This document shows, in pieces, positions 25,715-34,850 of a DNA stretch of 64,000 bases; within the stretch, counting starts at the first letter, position 1, and the number at the start of each line of letters is the position of its first letter. The notes beneath the pieces were generated by a model. That model saw only the letters and a list, made by a program, of their open reading frames with translations, did not search any database and had not been told where the DNA came from. The DNA lies in assembly GCF_963931295.1 (NCBI RefSeq), contig NZ_OZ007001.1:2559001-2623000 (forward strand), written 5' to 3'. Source of the DNA: an uncultured Mailhella sp. Lineage in GTDB: Bacteria; Desulfobacterota; Desulfovibrionia; Desulfovibrionales; Desulfovibrionaceae. Made by a program: the position numbers and the translations under genes.

Positions 25715-26326
25715 TCAGGCTGCGGGGTTCTCTTTGGCCCGGAAGGACTGAACAAAGCCGATGATCTGTCCGGAAAGGATGACCGTCAGCAGAGAGTAGC
25801 CCATGCGTTCCAGGGGAATATAGGAAAGGGAGAGCAGCAGCACGATCAGGTCGCTCAGAAGATAGGGCCAGCGGATATTCCAGCCCGTGATGTGTGAAAT
25901 GCTCATGGCCAGGGCGTCGTCGCCGCCGGGAGCGCCTCCTGCCCGAACGCACAGCCCCACGCCCACGCCCACAAAGAGGGCTCCGAGCACGGAGGCCGTG
26001 AGCGGCATGTCGGCAAGCTGGGGCCACAGGGGCGGAAAGAGCTCAAAGAGGGCGTAGAAGAGGGAAAATCCTCCGCCAGCCACGAGGGAATAGAGTACAA
26101 AGCCGCCGCCCATGAGCTTCCAGCCCAGCAGGTAGCAGGCGGCGTTCATGACGAGGCCGGACCAGGCGGGAGAAATGTGGAACCAGTAATGCAGCAGCAG
26201 CGTTGCGCCCAGAATGCCGCCTTCCGTGACGCCGGAAAGCGCGTGGACGTTGTAAAGGCCGAAGGACAGAATGGCGCTGCCTGCGAGATTGAGCAGGCAC
26301 AGCCTGGGAGAAAGGGAAAGAGACAC
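25715..26326 (-). CDS. YitT-type (DUF161) membrane protein
   Basis: 203 residues, five to six membrane segments. It resembles the membrane part of YitT: SGVTEGGILGATLLLHYWF near the N-terminus, and GGAPGGDDALAMSISHITGWNI around residues 130-150 (the usual GG-x-D signature). It lacks the C-terminal DUF2179 domain of full-length YitT. A GTG start at 26326 is chosen because AGGAG lies seven bases before it on the minus strand; the longer upstream frame is unlike the family. Function unknown. Confidence 0.75.
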   Translation of the reverse strand: MSLSLSPRLCLLNLAGSAILSFGLYNVHALSGVTEGGILGATLLLHYWFHISPAWSGLVMNAACYLLGWKLMGGGFVLYSLVAGGGFSLFYALFELFPPLWPQLADMPLTASVLGALFVGVGVGLCVRAGGAPGGDDALAMSISHITGWNIRWPYLLSDLIVLLLSLSYIPLERMGYSLLTVILSGQIIGFVQSFRAKENPAA

Positions 26327-26754
26327 GGTATGCTCCTGTGTTTCGGATGAGCGGAAGCCGCTTCGGAGGGAAGCGGAGCTGTGCGGCGAAAGAGCCGCAA
26401 CCGGGAAGATCCGGGAGTCCGAAAGCGCACGCGCATGTCGCGTCGGCGGAAGGCAGAGAGCGGAAACGGGGCGGGAAGTGACGGCGCGCGCCGAAAGAGC
26501 GCGCCGTGCCGCAGCGACGGGCCCCGCAAGGGCGGGCTTCGGAACCAGACCGAAGGGCTGATTCCTAGAGATGGCTGCGCCAGTGCCGTTCGGCAATGGT
26601 GGCGAAGAAGATGCGGGCAAGTATCCGTCGAGTATGCATGGAAAGAGGATAGCCTACTCTCAGGGGGAAGGCAAGGCGGGGCGGAAAATATCGGACAAGG
26701 CGCGGAGCGGATGCAGACGCGAAGGGATGCGGCGCGCTTTGCCGTCAGACGGAG
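26327..26754. other. GC-rich intergenic region
   Basis: Divergent space upstream of the YitT-type gene. No protein gene is supported, and no promoter could be fixed. Confidence 0.35.
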
Positions 26755-26857
26755 TCGCAGGCGGGGATCAGGTCTGGCCGGCCGCCCCGGTAGGCCGGGT
26801 TCAGCACAGGCGGCAGGCCCGGAAGGGAGGAGCTCCGGCGCGGGAACCTGATCTGCG
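26755..26857 (+). ncRNA. Candidate small SRP RNA (4.5S, ffs)
   Basis: Contains CAGGCCCGGAAGGGAG at 26814-26829, the apical SRP motif with the GGAA tetraloop and its three flanking base pairs. The symmetric internal loop largely fits the Ffh-binding loop, but two positions differ from consensus (G for the usual U and G for the conserved C). Arms GATCAGGT (26766-26773) and ACCTGATC (26846-26853), extended by CGCA/TGCG, close an element of about 100 bases. An intrinsic terminator lies 85 bases further on. The conserved-base changes leave the call uncertain. Confidence 0.35.
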
Positions 26858-26939
26858 GCGATGTGGGCGTGTTCGGGTAAAGTCTCACGGCGGCGTTCTT
26901 GCGCATGGCGCGGCTTGCTGATATCACCGAAAGAGCACG

Positions 26940-26970
26940 CTCCCGGTTCGGGAGATTTTTTGTTTTTTTT
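26940..26970 (+). terminator. Intrinsic terminator just upstream of mfd
   Basis: CTCCCG-GTT-CGGGAG (26940-26954) followed by ATTTTTTGTTTTTTTT. No protein gene ends here on the plus strand, so it either ends a non-coding RNA or acts as a leader terminator for mfd, whose ATG is 22 bases beyond it. Confidence 0.75.
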
Positions 26971-26991
26971 CTATCATATCGCTTGTTGCTC

Positions 26992-29900
26992 ATGGATAAA
27001 GAATCGCTGCTCCGTAGAATGGAAGAGAGCGCCGGTCTTACGGTGTGCCGTGCCGGGTCGGCCTCGCTGGCCCGTCTGGCGGTGGAAGCGGTGCGGGCCG
27101 GACGCCATGCGGTCATCGCCGTGCGCAGCCGGGACGCGCTTGCCGTCATGCGTGGTCTGACCACGCTGTTTACTTCCGAACTTTCCGTGGGACGCGCCGG
27201 CGCGTCCGAGTCCTCGGCCCGAGGTCAGGCGGAACGTCCGCTCTGGGAGAGACCGTGGGTGTTCCTGCCGCCGTTCAGTCAGCGTTCGCTCAGTCGCGAG
27301 GGCTGGGCGGAAAGGCTGTCGGTGCTGTACGCCCTGCGGTCGGGAACGGCGAAGGGCGTGGTGTTCACGGCAGACAACCTGATTCCCGCGCTGCCGCCGC
27401 TGGATTTTCTGGACAGTCGCGTCATGACCGTGCGGCGCGGGGAGGATATTGCTCCCGAGCTTCTCATGGAACAGCTCGTGGAATGGGGCTATCAGCGCGT
27501 GCCCATGGTGGCGCACGCGGGCGACATGGCGCGGCGCGGCGATATTCTGGACGTGCTGCCTCCGGGCTATGAAAAGCCTCTGCGTCTGGAATTTTTCGGC
27601 GACACGGTGGACGAAATGCGCGTGTTCGACTTTGTCACGCAGCGATCCGTGGGGCAGCTTGAGGAAGTGACGCTTCTGCCCGTGACGGCTCTCGGCAGCG
27701 GCGAGGCGTGGAAAAAAGGGGTGCGCGCGTTCTGGAAGGAGCGGGCGCGGGCGGAGGTGCTGAGCGAGCGCTCGCGCAATTCGCTTGAACACGCGCTGGA
27801 GCAGGACGACATGCGTCTTCTGCCGGGCAGCGTGCACGCCTCGGCCACGTTTCTCGACGACTGGTTTGCGCCGGACGCCATGTGCTTTCTGCCCGGACGA
27901 TGCGAGCTGCGCGACGATCTGGAAGAAGCGGAGCGCCGGTGGCGGGAAGACCTGCGCGTGCAGTCGGAGGAAACGAGCCTGATACAGCCGGCGCACATGG
28001 ACGTGCGCGACGCCGACCTTGCGGAAAAGGCGCTGGAGAGTCGTCCGAGACTGTATGCGGAGCCGCTCACCATGGGTTCCGAAACGTCGGGCGAAGATCT
28101 TCTGGAGCGCAGTCTGCACAGTTTTGCCGAGCTCTTTCCGGGGCGCACGGAGCAGGACAGGCCGTGGCAGCAGCTTTCGGCCGGACTCAGAACATGGACG
28201 TCTTCGCACAGACAGGTGGTGCTGGCCTTTGCGTCCGAGCGCGGACGCCGCAAGTTTCTCAAGCTGGCGGAGCAGGACGGCCTGCTGCCGAATCTCCGCT
28301 ACGATCCGGAGGGGCGCGGACTTTACGCCGTGGTGGCTCCGTACCGGCAGGGCGCGGAGCTGGTGTGGGACGACTGTCTCGTGCTCGGCGAGGAGATTCT
28401 GCAGCCCAAGGCGGAAAGTTCGCATCGCGTGGCGTCGGGGGCGTTCCGCGGACTGGACAGGTACGACGATCTGCGCGTGGGCGATCTTCTGGTGCATCGG
28501 GATTACGGCGTGGGGCGCTTCGGCGGTCTGCACCGCATGAGTCCCGGCGGAACCGGCGTGGACAACGATTATCTGCTGCTGGAATACGCCGACGGCGCGA
28601 AGCTGTATCTGCCGGTGGATCGACTTTCCGTGGTGCAGAAGTTCAAGGCGGACGGTCCGCCGCCCGCGCTGGACAAGCTGGGCGGCACGGCCTGGACGAG
28701 CAGCAGGGAAAAGGCGCGCAAGGCCGTGGAAAAGGTGGCCGCGGACCTCATGCAGATGTACGCGTGGCGCAAGGTGGCCAAGGGCTTTTCCTATTCGCCG
28801 GTGGGCGAGATGTATCATGAGTTCGAGGCGACGTTCGGCTTCGAGGAGACGCCCGATCAGGCCCGCGCCATTCAGGAAGTGTTCGCGGACATGGACAAGC
28901 CCGTGCCCATGGACAGGCTGGTGTGCGGCGACGTAGGCTTCGGCAAGACGGAAGTGGCGCTTCGCGCGGCCTTCCGCGCGGCCTGCGACGGGCGGCAGGT
29001 GGCGCTTCTGTGCCCCACCACGGTGCTTGCGGAACAGCATTATCAGACGTTCCGTTCGCGCATGGCGGGCTTTCCCATCAACGTGGGGCTGCTCAGCCGC
29101 TTCGTGCCCCGGGCAAAGCAGACGGAAACGCTGAAGGCCGCGGCGCGTGGTCAGATAGACATTCTCATAGGCACGCACCGGCTGCTTTCCAAGGACGTGC
29201 AGCTGCCCAATCTCGGCCTGCTCATTCTCGACGAGGAACAGCGCTTCGGCGTGCGGCACAAGGAAAAGCTGAAGGAGCTCAGGAAGAACGTGGACGCGCT
29301 CACGCTGACGGCCACGCCCATTCCGCGCACGCTTCAGCTCTCCATGTCGGGCATACGCGAGCTTTCCGTGCTGGAAACCGCGCCCGCCGAACGCAAGCCC
29401 GTGGCCACGGCCATCATCGACCGGGATCGCGGCGCGCTCAGGCAGGTCATGGAGCGGGAGCTCGCCCGTCAGGGGCAGGTGTTCTTCGTCCACAACCGAG
29501 TGCAGACGCTGCCGCAGACGGCGGCCATGGTTAAGGAACTCGTGCCGAACGCCCGCGTGGGCATGGCGCACGGTCAGATGGCGGAAAAGGAACTGGAAGA
29601 CACCATGCACAAGTTCTGGCACGGCGAGCTCGACGTGCTGGTGTGCACGGCCATTGTGGAATCGGGACTGGACTTTCCCCGGGCGAACACGCTCATCGTG
29701 GATCAGGCGCAGATGTTCGGTCTCGGCCAGCTCTATCAGCTTCGCGGCAGGGTGGGGCGCTCCGACAGACAGGCCTATGCGGTGTTCGTGGTGTCGGATG
29801 TGGAACATCTGCCCAGTCTGGCCCGCGAGCGTCTGCGCATCATTCTGGAAATGGACTATCTCGGCGCGGGCTTTCAGGTGGCCATGGAGGATCTGCGTCT

Positions 29901-30489
29901 GCGCGGAGCGGGCAACATTCTCGGCGAGGCGCAGTCCGGGCACATGGCCCGCGTGGGACTCGATCTGTACCTGGAAATGCTGGAAGACGCCGTGGCGAAG
30001 CTCAAGGGCGATGAGGAGCTGTTGCGCACGGAAACGGAAATCAATCTCGGCATACCGGCGCACATTCCCGATTCGTACATCGAGGATGCGCACGAGCGGC
30101 TCAAGTACTACAAGATGCTCTCTTCCGCCACGGACGCGGCGGCCAGGGAATCCGTGGAAATGGAGATCCGCGACAGGTTCGGCCCGTTCCCCGAGGCTCT
30201 GGAAACCTTCCTTGCAGTGCTGGCGTTCAAGGGCCGGGTGAACGAGCTCGGCGTGGCCCGAGCCGATCTTCTGCCCGACCGCGTTCGCGTCACCTGGGCC
30301 GACGGACAGAAGAGAGTGCAGCCGGAAGCCATCGTGCGTCTTGTCATGGCGCACAGGGATCGCATTCACCTTCAGCCGCCGGCGACGCTGGAACTCTCGC
30401 TCGGTCGGGAGGGCGGCATGGCCCGCAGGCTGGACGAGGCCGGAGAGCTGCTCGGAACGCTGCTCACGAGCGGCGAAGGGCAGGCGTGA
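26992..30489 (+). CDS. mfd: Transcription-repair coupling factor Mfd
   Basis: 1165 residues, full length. The N-terminal UvrB-like module binds UvrA; the RNA polymerase-interacting Tudor-like domain is near 495 (VGDLLVHRDYGVGRFGG); the translocase has Walker A GDVGFGKT at about 646, Walker B with LILDEEQRFGV at about 747, and motif VI GRVGRSDRQAYAVF; the C-terminal TRCF domain follows. It removes stalled RNA polymerase and recruits the UvrABC repair proteins. The ATG at 26992 is chosen because the N-terminus MDKESLLRRMEES fits the family; there is no strong Shine-Dalgarno sequence. uvrB is 9 kb away in this window. Confidence 0.97.
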   Translation: MDKESLLRRMEESAGLTVCRAGSASLARLAVEAVRAGRHAVIAVRSRDALAVMRGLTTLFTSELSVGRAGASESSARGQAERPLWERPWVFLPPFSQRSLSREGWAERLSVLYALRSGTAKGVVFTADNLIPALPPLDFLDSRVMTVRRGEDIAPELLMEQLVEWGYQRVPMVAHAGDMARRGDILDVLPPGYEKPLRLEFFGDTVDEMRVFDFVTQRSVGQLEEVTLLPVTALGSGEAWKKGVRAFWKERARAEVLSERSRNSLEHALEQDDMRLLPGSVHASATFLDDWFAPDAMCFLPGRCELRDDLEEAERRWREDLRVQSEETSLIQPAHMDVRDADLAEKALESRPRLYAEPLTMGSETSGEDLLERSLHSFAELFPGRTEQDRPWQQLSAGLRTWTSSHRQVVLAFASERGRRKFLKLAEQDGLLPNLRYDPEGRGLYAVVAPYRQGAELVWDDCLVLGEEILQPKAESSHRVASGAFRGLDRYDDLRVGDLLVHRDYGVGRFGGLHRMSPGGTGVDNDYLLLEYADGAKLYLPVDRLSVVQKFKADGPPPALDKLGGTAWTSSREKARKAVEKVAADLMQMYAWRKVAKGFSYSPVGEMYHEFEATFGFEETPDQARAIQEVFADMDKPVPMDRLVCGDVGFGKTEVALRAAFRAACDGRQVALLCPTTVLAEQHYQTFRSRMAGFPINVGLLSRFVPRAKQTETLKAAARGQIDILIGTHRLLSKDVQLPNLGLLILDEEQRFGVRHKEKLKELRKNVDALTLTATPIPRTLQLSMSGIRELSVLETAPAERKPVATAIIDRDRGALRQVMERELARQGQVFFVHNRVQTLPQTAAMVKELVPNARVGMAHGQMAEKELEDTMHKFWHGELDVLVCTAIVESGLDFPRANTLIVDQAQMFGLGQLYQLRGRVGRSDRQAYAVFVVSDVEHLPSLARERLRIILEMDYLGAGFQVAMEDLRLRGAGNILGEAQSGHMARVGLDLYLEMLEDAVAKLKGDEELLRTETEINLGIPAHIPDSYIEDAHERLKYYKMLSSATDAAARESVEMEIRDRFGPFPEALETFLAVLAFKGRVNELGVARADLLPDRVRVTWADGQKRVQPEAIVRLVMAHRDRIHLQPPATLELSLGREGGMARRLDEAGELLGTLLTSGEGQA

Positions 30490-30748
30490 GGGCCGGGGCG
30501 GCCGGTTCGCATTCCGGGCGGGACCGCGTTTTCCTCGGCGGAGGGCGGAGGGCGCGCTTTTGAGAAAATAACGCGGCGCCCTGCGTCGCCGCCGCTGCAC
30601 GGACCGGCAATATTGCCAGCAAAGACGCCTGATTGCGCGTTGTGTCCGGAGGGGGTTCCGCGGATAAAATTGCTGCCGCAGAACGTTGCCAGTGCTGAAA
30701 AAACAGGCTATAAACAACCGACATAACGAACATCAGGAGTGTGCTGTC

Positions 30749-31690
30749 TTGCGTACCCTTTTCATATCTCTGGCCTGTGCGGCTTCTCTTCTTTCCGCAC
30801 AGCCGGTGTTTGCGGTTCCCGTTTCCCGCATTGCCGCTGTGGTCAACGGCGACATGATTACCGTTCGCGAGCTCGACAAGGCTCTTCAGTCCGAACTGAT
30901 CGCCCAGAAGCTCGATCCTGCCAAGAATCCCCAGATGGCGGCCGAAGTCCGCAAGGCCGTTCTCGACAAGATGATCAACGACAAGATTCTGCTTCAGGAG
31001 GCGGAAAAGGAAAAGATCGACGTCTCCGACGCCGACGTGGACTCCGCCCTCGACAGAATCATCAAGGACAGTCAGCTTTCCCGCGACGTCTTTTTCAAAC
31101 AGCTGGAAAAGGAAGGCGTGACCGAAAAGGTGTTCCGCGACAGACTGTACGTGCAGCTCGTGTCGCAGCGACTCATGAGCCGCAACGTGGTGAGCAAGGT
31201 GGTCGTGACGGAAGATGAAATCAACGACTACTACCGCAAGAACATGGCCGGATTCGCGTCCGGCCGCGCGCGGGTGGCCATGCTCATCTATCCCGTGGAC
31301 GTCGATGCGGACAAGTGGGCCGCGGACATCGCGTCGGGCAAGGTTTCCTTCCGCGACGCGGTGCGCGCCGTGTCCATAGGCCCGAATCCGCAGGACGGCG
31401 GCGACCTCGGCTTCATGAATCTTTCCGACATGGCTCCCGGCATGATGGAGCAGATTTCCATGATGAAGAAGGGCGACGTTTCCCCCGTGCTCTCCATGAA
31501 CGCCAACAAGGCGCAAATTGCTCTGCTTGACTTTGAAGAGGCGGAAAACGTGGATAACAGCAGCGCTGTGCCCGATCCGCAGACCGCCATGCGCATTGAA
31601 CAGATTCTGCGCCGTCCTCGTCTTCAGGAGCGTTTTCAGCAGTACACTGCGCAGCTCCGCGACAAGGCGCTCGTCGACATCCGTAAATGA
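30749..31690 (+). CDS. SurA-like periplasmic peptidyl-prolyl isomerase/chaperone
   Basis: 313 residues with a TTG start at 30749, nine bases after AGGAG (30735-30739); no ATG fits the signal peptide so well. The signal sequence (LFISLACAASLLSAQPVFA) leads into a SurA N-terminal domain (RIAAVVNGDMITVRELDKAL, LDKMINDKILLQEAEKEKI) and one parvulin-like domain (GGDLGFMNLSDMAPGMMEQI). SurA escorts outer-membrane proteins through the periplasm. Only one, rather degenerate, isomerase domain is visible, as in many delta-proteobacterial members. rodZ follows directly. Confidence 0.85.
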   Translation: MRTLFISLACAASLLSAQPVFAVPVSRIAAVVNGDMITVRELDKALQSELIAQKLDPAKNPQMAAEVRKAVLDKMINDKILLQEAEKEKIDVSDADVDSALDRIIKDSQLSRDVFFKQLEKEGVTEKVFRDRLYVQLVSQRLMSRNVVSKVVVTEDEINDYYRKNMAGFASGRARVAMLIYPVDVDADKWAADIASGKVSFRDAVRAVSIGPNPQDGGDLGFMNLSDMAPGMMEQISMMKKGDVSPVLSMNANKAQIALLDFEEAENVDNSSAVPDPQTAMRIEQILRRPRLQERFQQYTAQLRDKALVDIRK

Positions 31691-31698
31691 GGCGCACC

Positions 31699-32667
31699 AT
31701 GACTCTGGCAGAACTGGGAGCAAGGCTCCGCGAGGCCCGCGAGGGCCGCAATATGACTGTGGCCGACGTAGCTGATCGTCTCAAGATTCCCACCCGCATT
31801 CTTCAGGGCATAGAAGACGGTTCGGACAACGTGCCCCGCACTGTGTACGTGCATCATTTCATCAAGGAATACGCGCTATTGCTGGGTTTTGCCCAGAACG
31901 AGGTGACGGAATGGCTTCACGGCCTGGAAGGCTTTGAAAACATTTCCCGTCCCGTGATCGCCGAAAATACCACCTACACTTCGGTGAAGCCCAGCCTGCT
32001 GCCGGTCATTGTCGGCGGCGTGCTTAAAATCGTGCTGGTGCTCGTTCTCGCCAGCGGGGCCTACATGGCCTATCTGCACTTCTTTGCCGCACGCGACTAC
32101 GAAAAGACGACGACAACCGGCGAACAGGCCGTTCCGGCCGCGCCCATGCCCACATGGGGCACTTCCGCGCCTGCGCCCGTGCCTGCATCTCCGGCTCCCG
32201 TCGCCCAGCCTGCGGCCCCCGTGCAGCAGTCGGGCGAAGCGGCGACCGAGGCTCAGCCTGAGCCCGCCCTCGCTGCGGAGAGCTCCGCGCCGGTGCAGGC
32301 GACGCAGCCTGCGCCGTCCACGCAGATTCTTCAGTCCGACGCTCCCGCCGTGACGCAGGGAAGCGCGGTTTCCGCCGCGCCCGCCGATCCTGCGGCCGAC
32401 GCCCAGCCTGTGGCGCTGCCCGAGGGCATGCATCAGGTGGAAGTGGTGGCCGACTCCGGCGACTGCTGGATGGGCTTTGAACCGGACGGCAAGAAGCAGC
32501 AGCGCACGCTCCGCAAGGGCGATACGTTTTCCATGACCTTCCGGGATTCTCTGGTCATCCGTCTGGGCAACGCCCGGGCGGTGCGCGTGAGCTACGACGG
32601 CAAGGAGCTGGACCGTTCCACCTCGCCGCGCGTGGTGACCATGAGCTTCCCTCCGACGGCGGAGTAG
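31699..32667 (+). CDS. rodZ: RodZ-like cell-shape protein
   Basis: 322 residues. An N-terminal helix-turn-helix of the RodZ type (about 1-70, LGARLREAREGRNMTVADVADRL) lies in the cytoplasm, one membrane helix is at about 100-126, a Pro/Ala-rich periplasmic linker covers about 145-245, and a DUF4115 domain is at the C-terminus (EVVADSGDCWMGFEPDGKK). RodZ links MreB to the wall-building machinery. The ATG at 31699 has GAGG six bases upstream; an alternative ATG at 31687 overlaps the stop of the SurA-like gene (ATGA) but lacks a ribosome binding site. The two genes form one operon. Confidence 0.88.
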   Translation: MTLAELGARLREAREGRNMTVADVADRLKIPTRILQGIEDGSDNVPRTVYVHHFIKEYALLLGFAQNEVTEWLHGLEGFENISRPVIAENTTYTSVKPSLLPVIVGGVLKIVLVLVLASGAYMAYLHFFAARDYEKTTTTGEQAVPAAPMPTWGTSAPAPVPASPAPVAQPAAPVQQSGEAATEAQPEPALAAESSAPVQATQPAPSTQILQSDAPAVTQGSAVSAAPADPAADAQPVALPEGMHQVEVVADSGDCWMGFEPDGKKQQRTLRKGDTFSMTFRDSLVIRLGNARAVRVSYDGKELDRSTSPRVVTMSFPPTAE

Positions 32668-33131
32668 CGGAAGGCCGGAAAAGTATGACGGGAAAGGCGG
32701 CCGTGCGGTCTTTGCGTGCGGCCCGTGTTTGACTGTGTTGATGGAAAGGGAGCGGCGAAACGGGCGGTCTGCCCGGCGACGAGCTCCTTTTTCCGTTGCT
32801 GAGGCCGGAGACGCGTAAACGCCGTGCCTTGCGCCTGCGGCTTTTCGGCGGCGCGCCGGGAGAAAAATATTGCGGCGCGACTTGCGAAGATGGAGTTTTT
32901 CCGCGTCGGGCGGGGAACGACGTGCCGGGCAGGGCGTACCGGAAGGGGGCGACGTCGGAATGGTTCGGCCTGAGCCTGCCGCGAAGCCGATGGGCTGCCG
33001 CAGCGGCGCGGGAGCGTCGTTTCTGAGAAAACGGGCCTGCCGCAGGCGGGCGCGCGACGCTGCAGAGTGCGGCCTCCTGTCGGAAATAGGGGCGTCCGAC
33101 ACGGTTCTTTGTTCGGTTCGGGAATGTTGCC
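32668..33131. other. GC-rich intergenic region before recO
   Basis: No supported gene, terminator or promoter. Several long open frames reflect high GC content only. Confidence 0.4.
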
Positions 33132-33881
33132 ATGCTGCAGTGGACTGATGACGCGCTGGTGCTTCGCGTCGGAAAGTTTCGGGAAGTCGATCTCTGGGTT
33201 CGTCTTCTGGCCCGGGAAAAGGGGCTGGTGACGGCCTTTGCCTTCGGCGGCAGCAGGAGCAGACGACGTTTTACCGGCTGTCTCGACGCGTTCAATCTCA
33301 TCAGGGTCAGCGCGGGCTACTCCCGGGACGGGCGTTTTCTCAACATGAGCGAAGCCACGCTTCTGGCCGGGCCCGAACGGCTGCGCCGCGACTGGCGCAG
33401 GCAGGGCATGGCCGCCAACTGCGTGCGCTTCATGGAGGCCATGGGCGTTCCGCCGGACAACGCCGGGGCAAGCTTTTCGCTCATGCGCGGCATGCTGGAG
33501 CTTCTTGAAAAGGAGGACGACGTGCCTGCCGTCATGCCGGTGCTGTTTCGTTTCCGGCTGGCGTCGGAGCAGGGCTACGCGCCGCAGCTGCACGTCTGCG
33601 CGCGCTGCGGACGCCCGCTTGAGGCCGAACCCGACGTGCATTTTCTGGTGGGGGAGGGCGAAGTGTGCTGCGCATCCTGCCGGCGTCCGGGCGACATGAG
33701 CCTTGTTCTGGGGCAGGAAGCTCTTGACGTACTGGGTAAAGTGAAGGAATACTCACCGGAGTCATGGGGCAGGCTGCGCCCTTCGCCGGAAGGCGCAAGG
33801 CAGGCCGCGCGCCTTATCGACGCTTTTGTGCGATATCATCTCGGGCTTGAATGGGGTAACGGCCGGTTCAGGTCCATTTAG
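33132..33881 (+). CDS. recO: DNA repair protein RecO
   Basis: 249 residues. An OB-fold at the N-terminus (DALVLRVGKFREVDLWVRLLAREKGLVTAFAFG) is followed by the helical domain and a zinc finger with CARCG near residue 156 and CCASC near 179. RecO loads RecA with RecR on SSB-coated DNA. The sequence FGGSRSRRRFTGCLDAFNLI is typical. Only a weak ribosome binding site is seen. glyQ starts 93 bases downstream. Confidence 0.92.
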   Translation: MLQWTDDALVLRVGKFREVDLWVRLLAREKGLVTAFAFGGSRSRRRFTGCLDAFNLIRVSAGYSRDGRFLNMSEATLLAGPERLRRDWRRQGMAANCVRFMEAMGVPPDNAGASFSLMRGMLELLEKEDDVPAVMPVLFRFRLASEQGYAPQLHVCARCGRPLEAEPDVHFLVGEGEVCCASCRRPGDMSLVLGQEALDVLGKVKEYSPESWGRLRPSPEGARQAARLIDAFVRYHLGLEWGNGRFRSI

Positions 33882-33974
33882 CGGCGCGGCACGGGCAAAC
33901 GGGGATTTTTCCGCGCGCCTTCGCGCATGGGAAGCAAGGCCAATGGCTCCATTGGCGAACTTCAGGAGAACTAC

Positions 33975-34847
33975 ATGAATTTTCAGAATGTTATTCTGAC
34001 CTTGCAGGATTACTGGGCCAGACAGGGCTGCGCCGTGGTGCAGCCGGTGGATCTGGAATGCGGTGCGGGCACGTTCAACCCCTCCACGTTCCTGCGCGTT
34101 ATCGGACCCGAGCCCTGGAAGGCCGCCTATGTGGAGCCTTCGCGTCGTCCCACCGACGGCCGTTACGGCGACAACCCCAACCGTCTGCAGCATTATTTTC
34201 AGTTCCAGGTCATCATGAAGCCCGCGCCGGCCGATCCGCAGCAGCTGTATCTCGACAGCCTGAAGGCTCTCGGCATCGATCCGGCCGTACACGACATCCG
34301 CTTCGTGGAAGACGACTGGGAATCTCCCACGCTCGGCGCCTGGGGCCTCGGCTGGGAAGTGTGGCTCAACGGCATGGAAGTGTCGCAGTTCACCTATTTT
34401 CAGCAGGTGGGCGGCATCGATCTTTCTCCGGCCAGCGTGGAGCTCACCTACGGCCTTGAGCGCCTGACCATGTATCTGCAGGGCGTGGAGTCGGTGTACG
34501 ACATCAAGTGGAACGACTCCATCACCTACGGCGACGTGTATCATCAGAATGAATACGAGCAGTCCTGCTACAACTTCGATCAGAGCGACGCGGACATGCT
34601 GCTTCGGCATTTCAACGACTACGAAAAGGAATGCCTGCGCCTCATCGACGTGAAGCTGCCTTTGCCCGCCTACGACTACTGCCTGAAGTGTTCTCATACG
34701 TTCAACCTGCTGGACGCCCGCGGAGCCATTTCCATCACGGAACGCGCCGGGTACATCGCCCGCGTGCGCACGCTGGCTTCCGGCGTGGCCCATCTCTATG
34801 CCGCCCAGCGCGAAGCCATGGGATATCCCATGCTGAAGAAGGGGTAA
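33975..34847 (+). CDS. glyQ: Glycyl-tRNA synthetase alpha subunit
   Basis: 290 residues. The class II catalytic subunit of the tetrameric bacterial enzyme; [18 protein letters not shown] starts the protein, followed by [19 protein letters not shown] and the class II motifs [18 protein letters not shown] and [16 protein letters not shown] at 33975 has AGGAG at 33963. It is paired with glyS three bases downstream. Confidence 0.97.
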   Translation: MNFQNVILTLQDYWARQGCAVVQPVDLECGAGTFNPSTFLRVIGPEPWKAAYVEPSRRPTDGRYGDNPNRLQHYFQFQVIMKPAPADPQQLYLDSLKALGIDPAVHDIRFVEDDWESPTLGAWGLGWEVWLNGMEVSQFTYFQQVGGIDLSPASVELTYGLERLTMYLQGVESVYDIKWNDSITYGDVYHQNEYEQSCYNFDQSDADMLLRHFNDYEKECLRLIDVKLPLPAYDYCLKCSHTFNLLDARGAISITERAGYIARVRTLASGVAHLYAAQREAMGYPMLKKG

Positions 34848-34850
34848 TCC

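Noticed and set aside
26974..30717. Very long minus-strand open frame opposite mfd
   Set aside because: It mirrors the codon pattern of mfd in GC-rich DNA, is His/Arg-rich and not protein-like, and has no ribosome binding site. Similar mirror frames opposite dnaK, glyS, uvrB, hrpB and the SF1 helicase were left out for the same reason.
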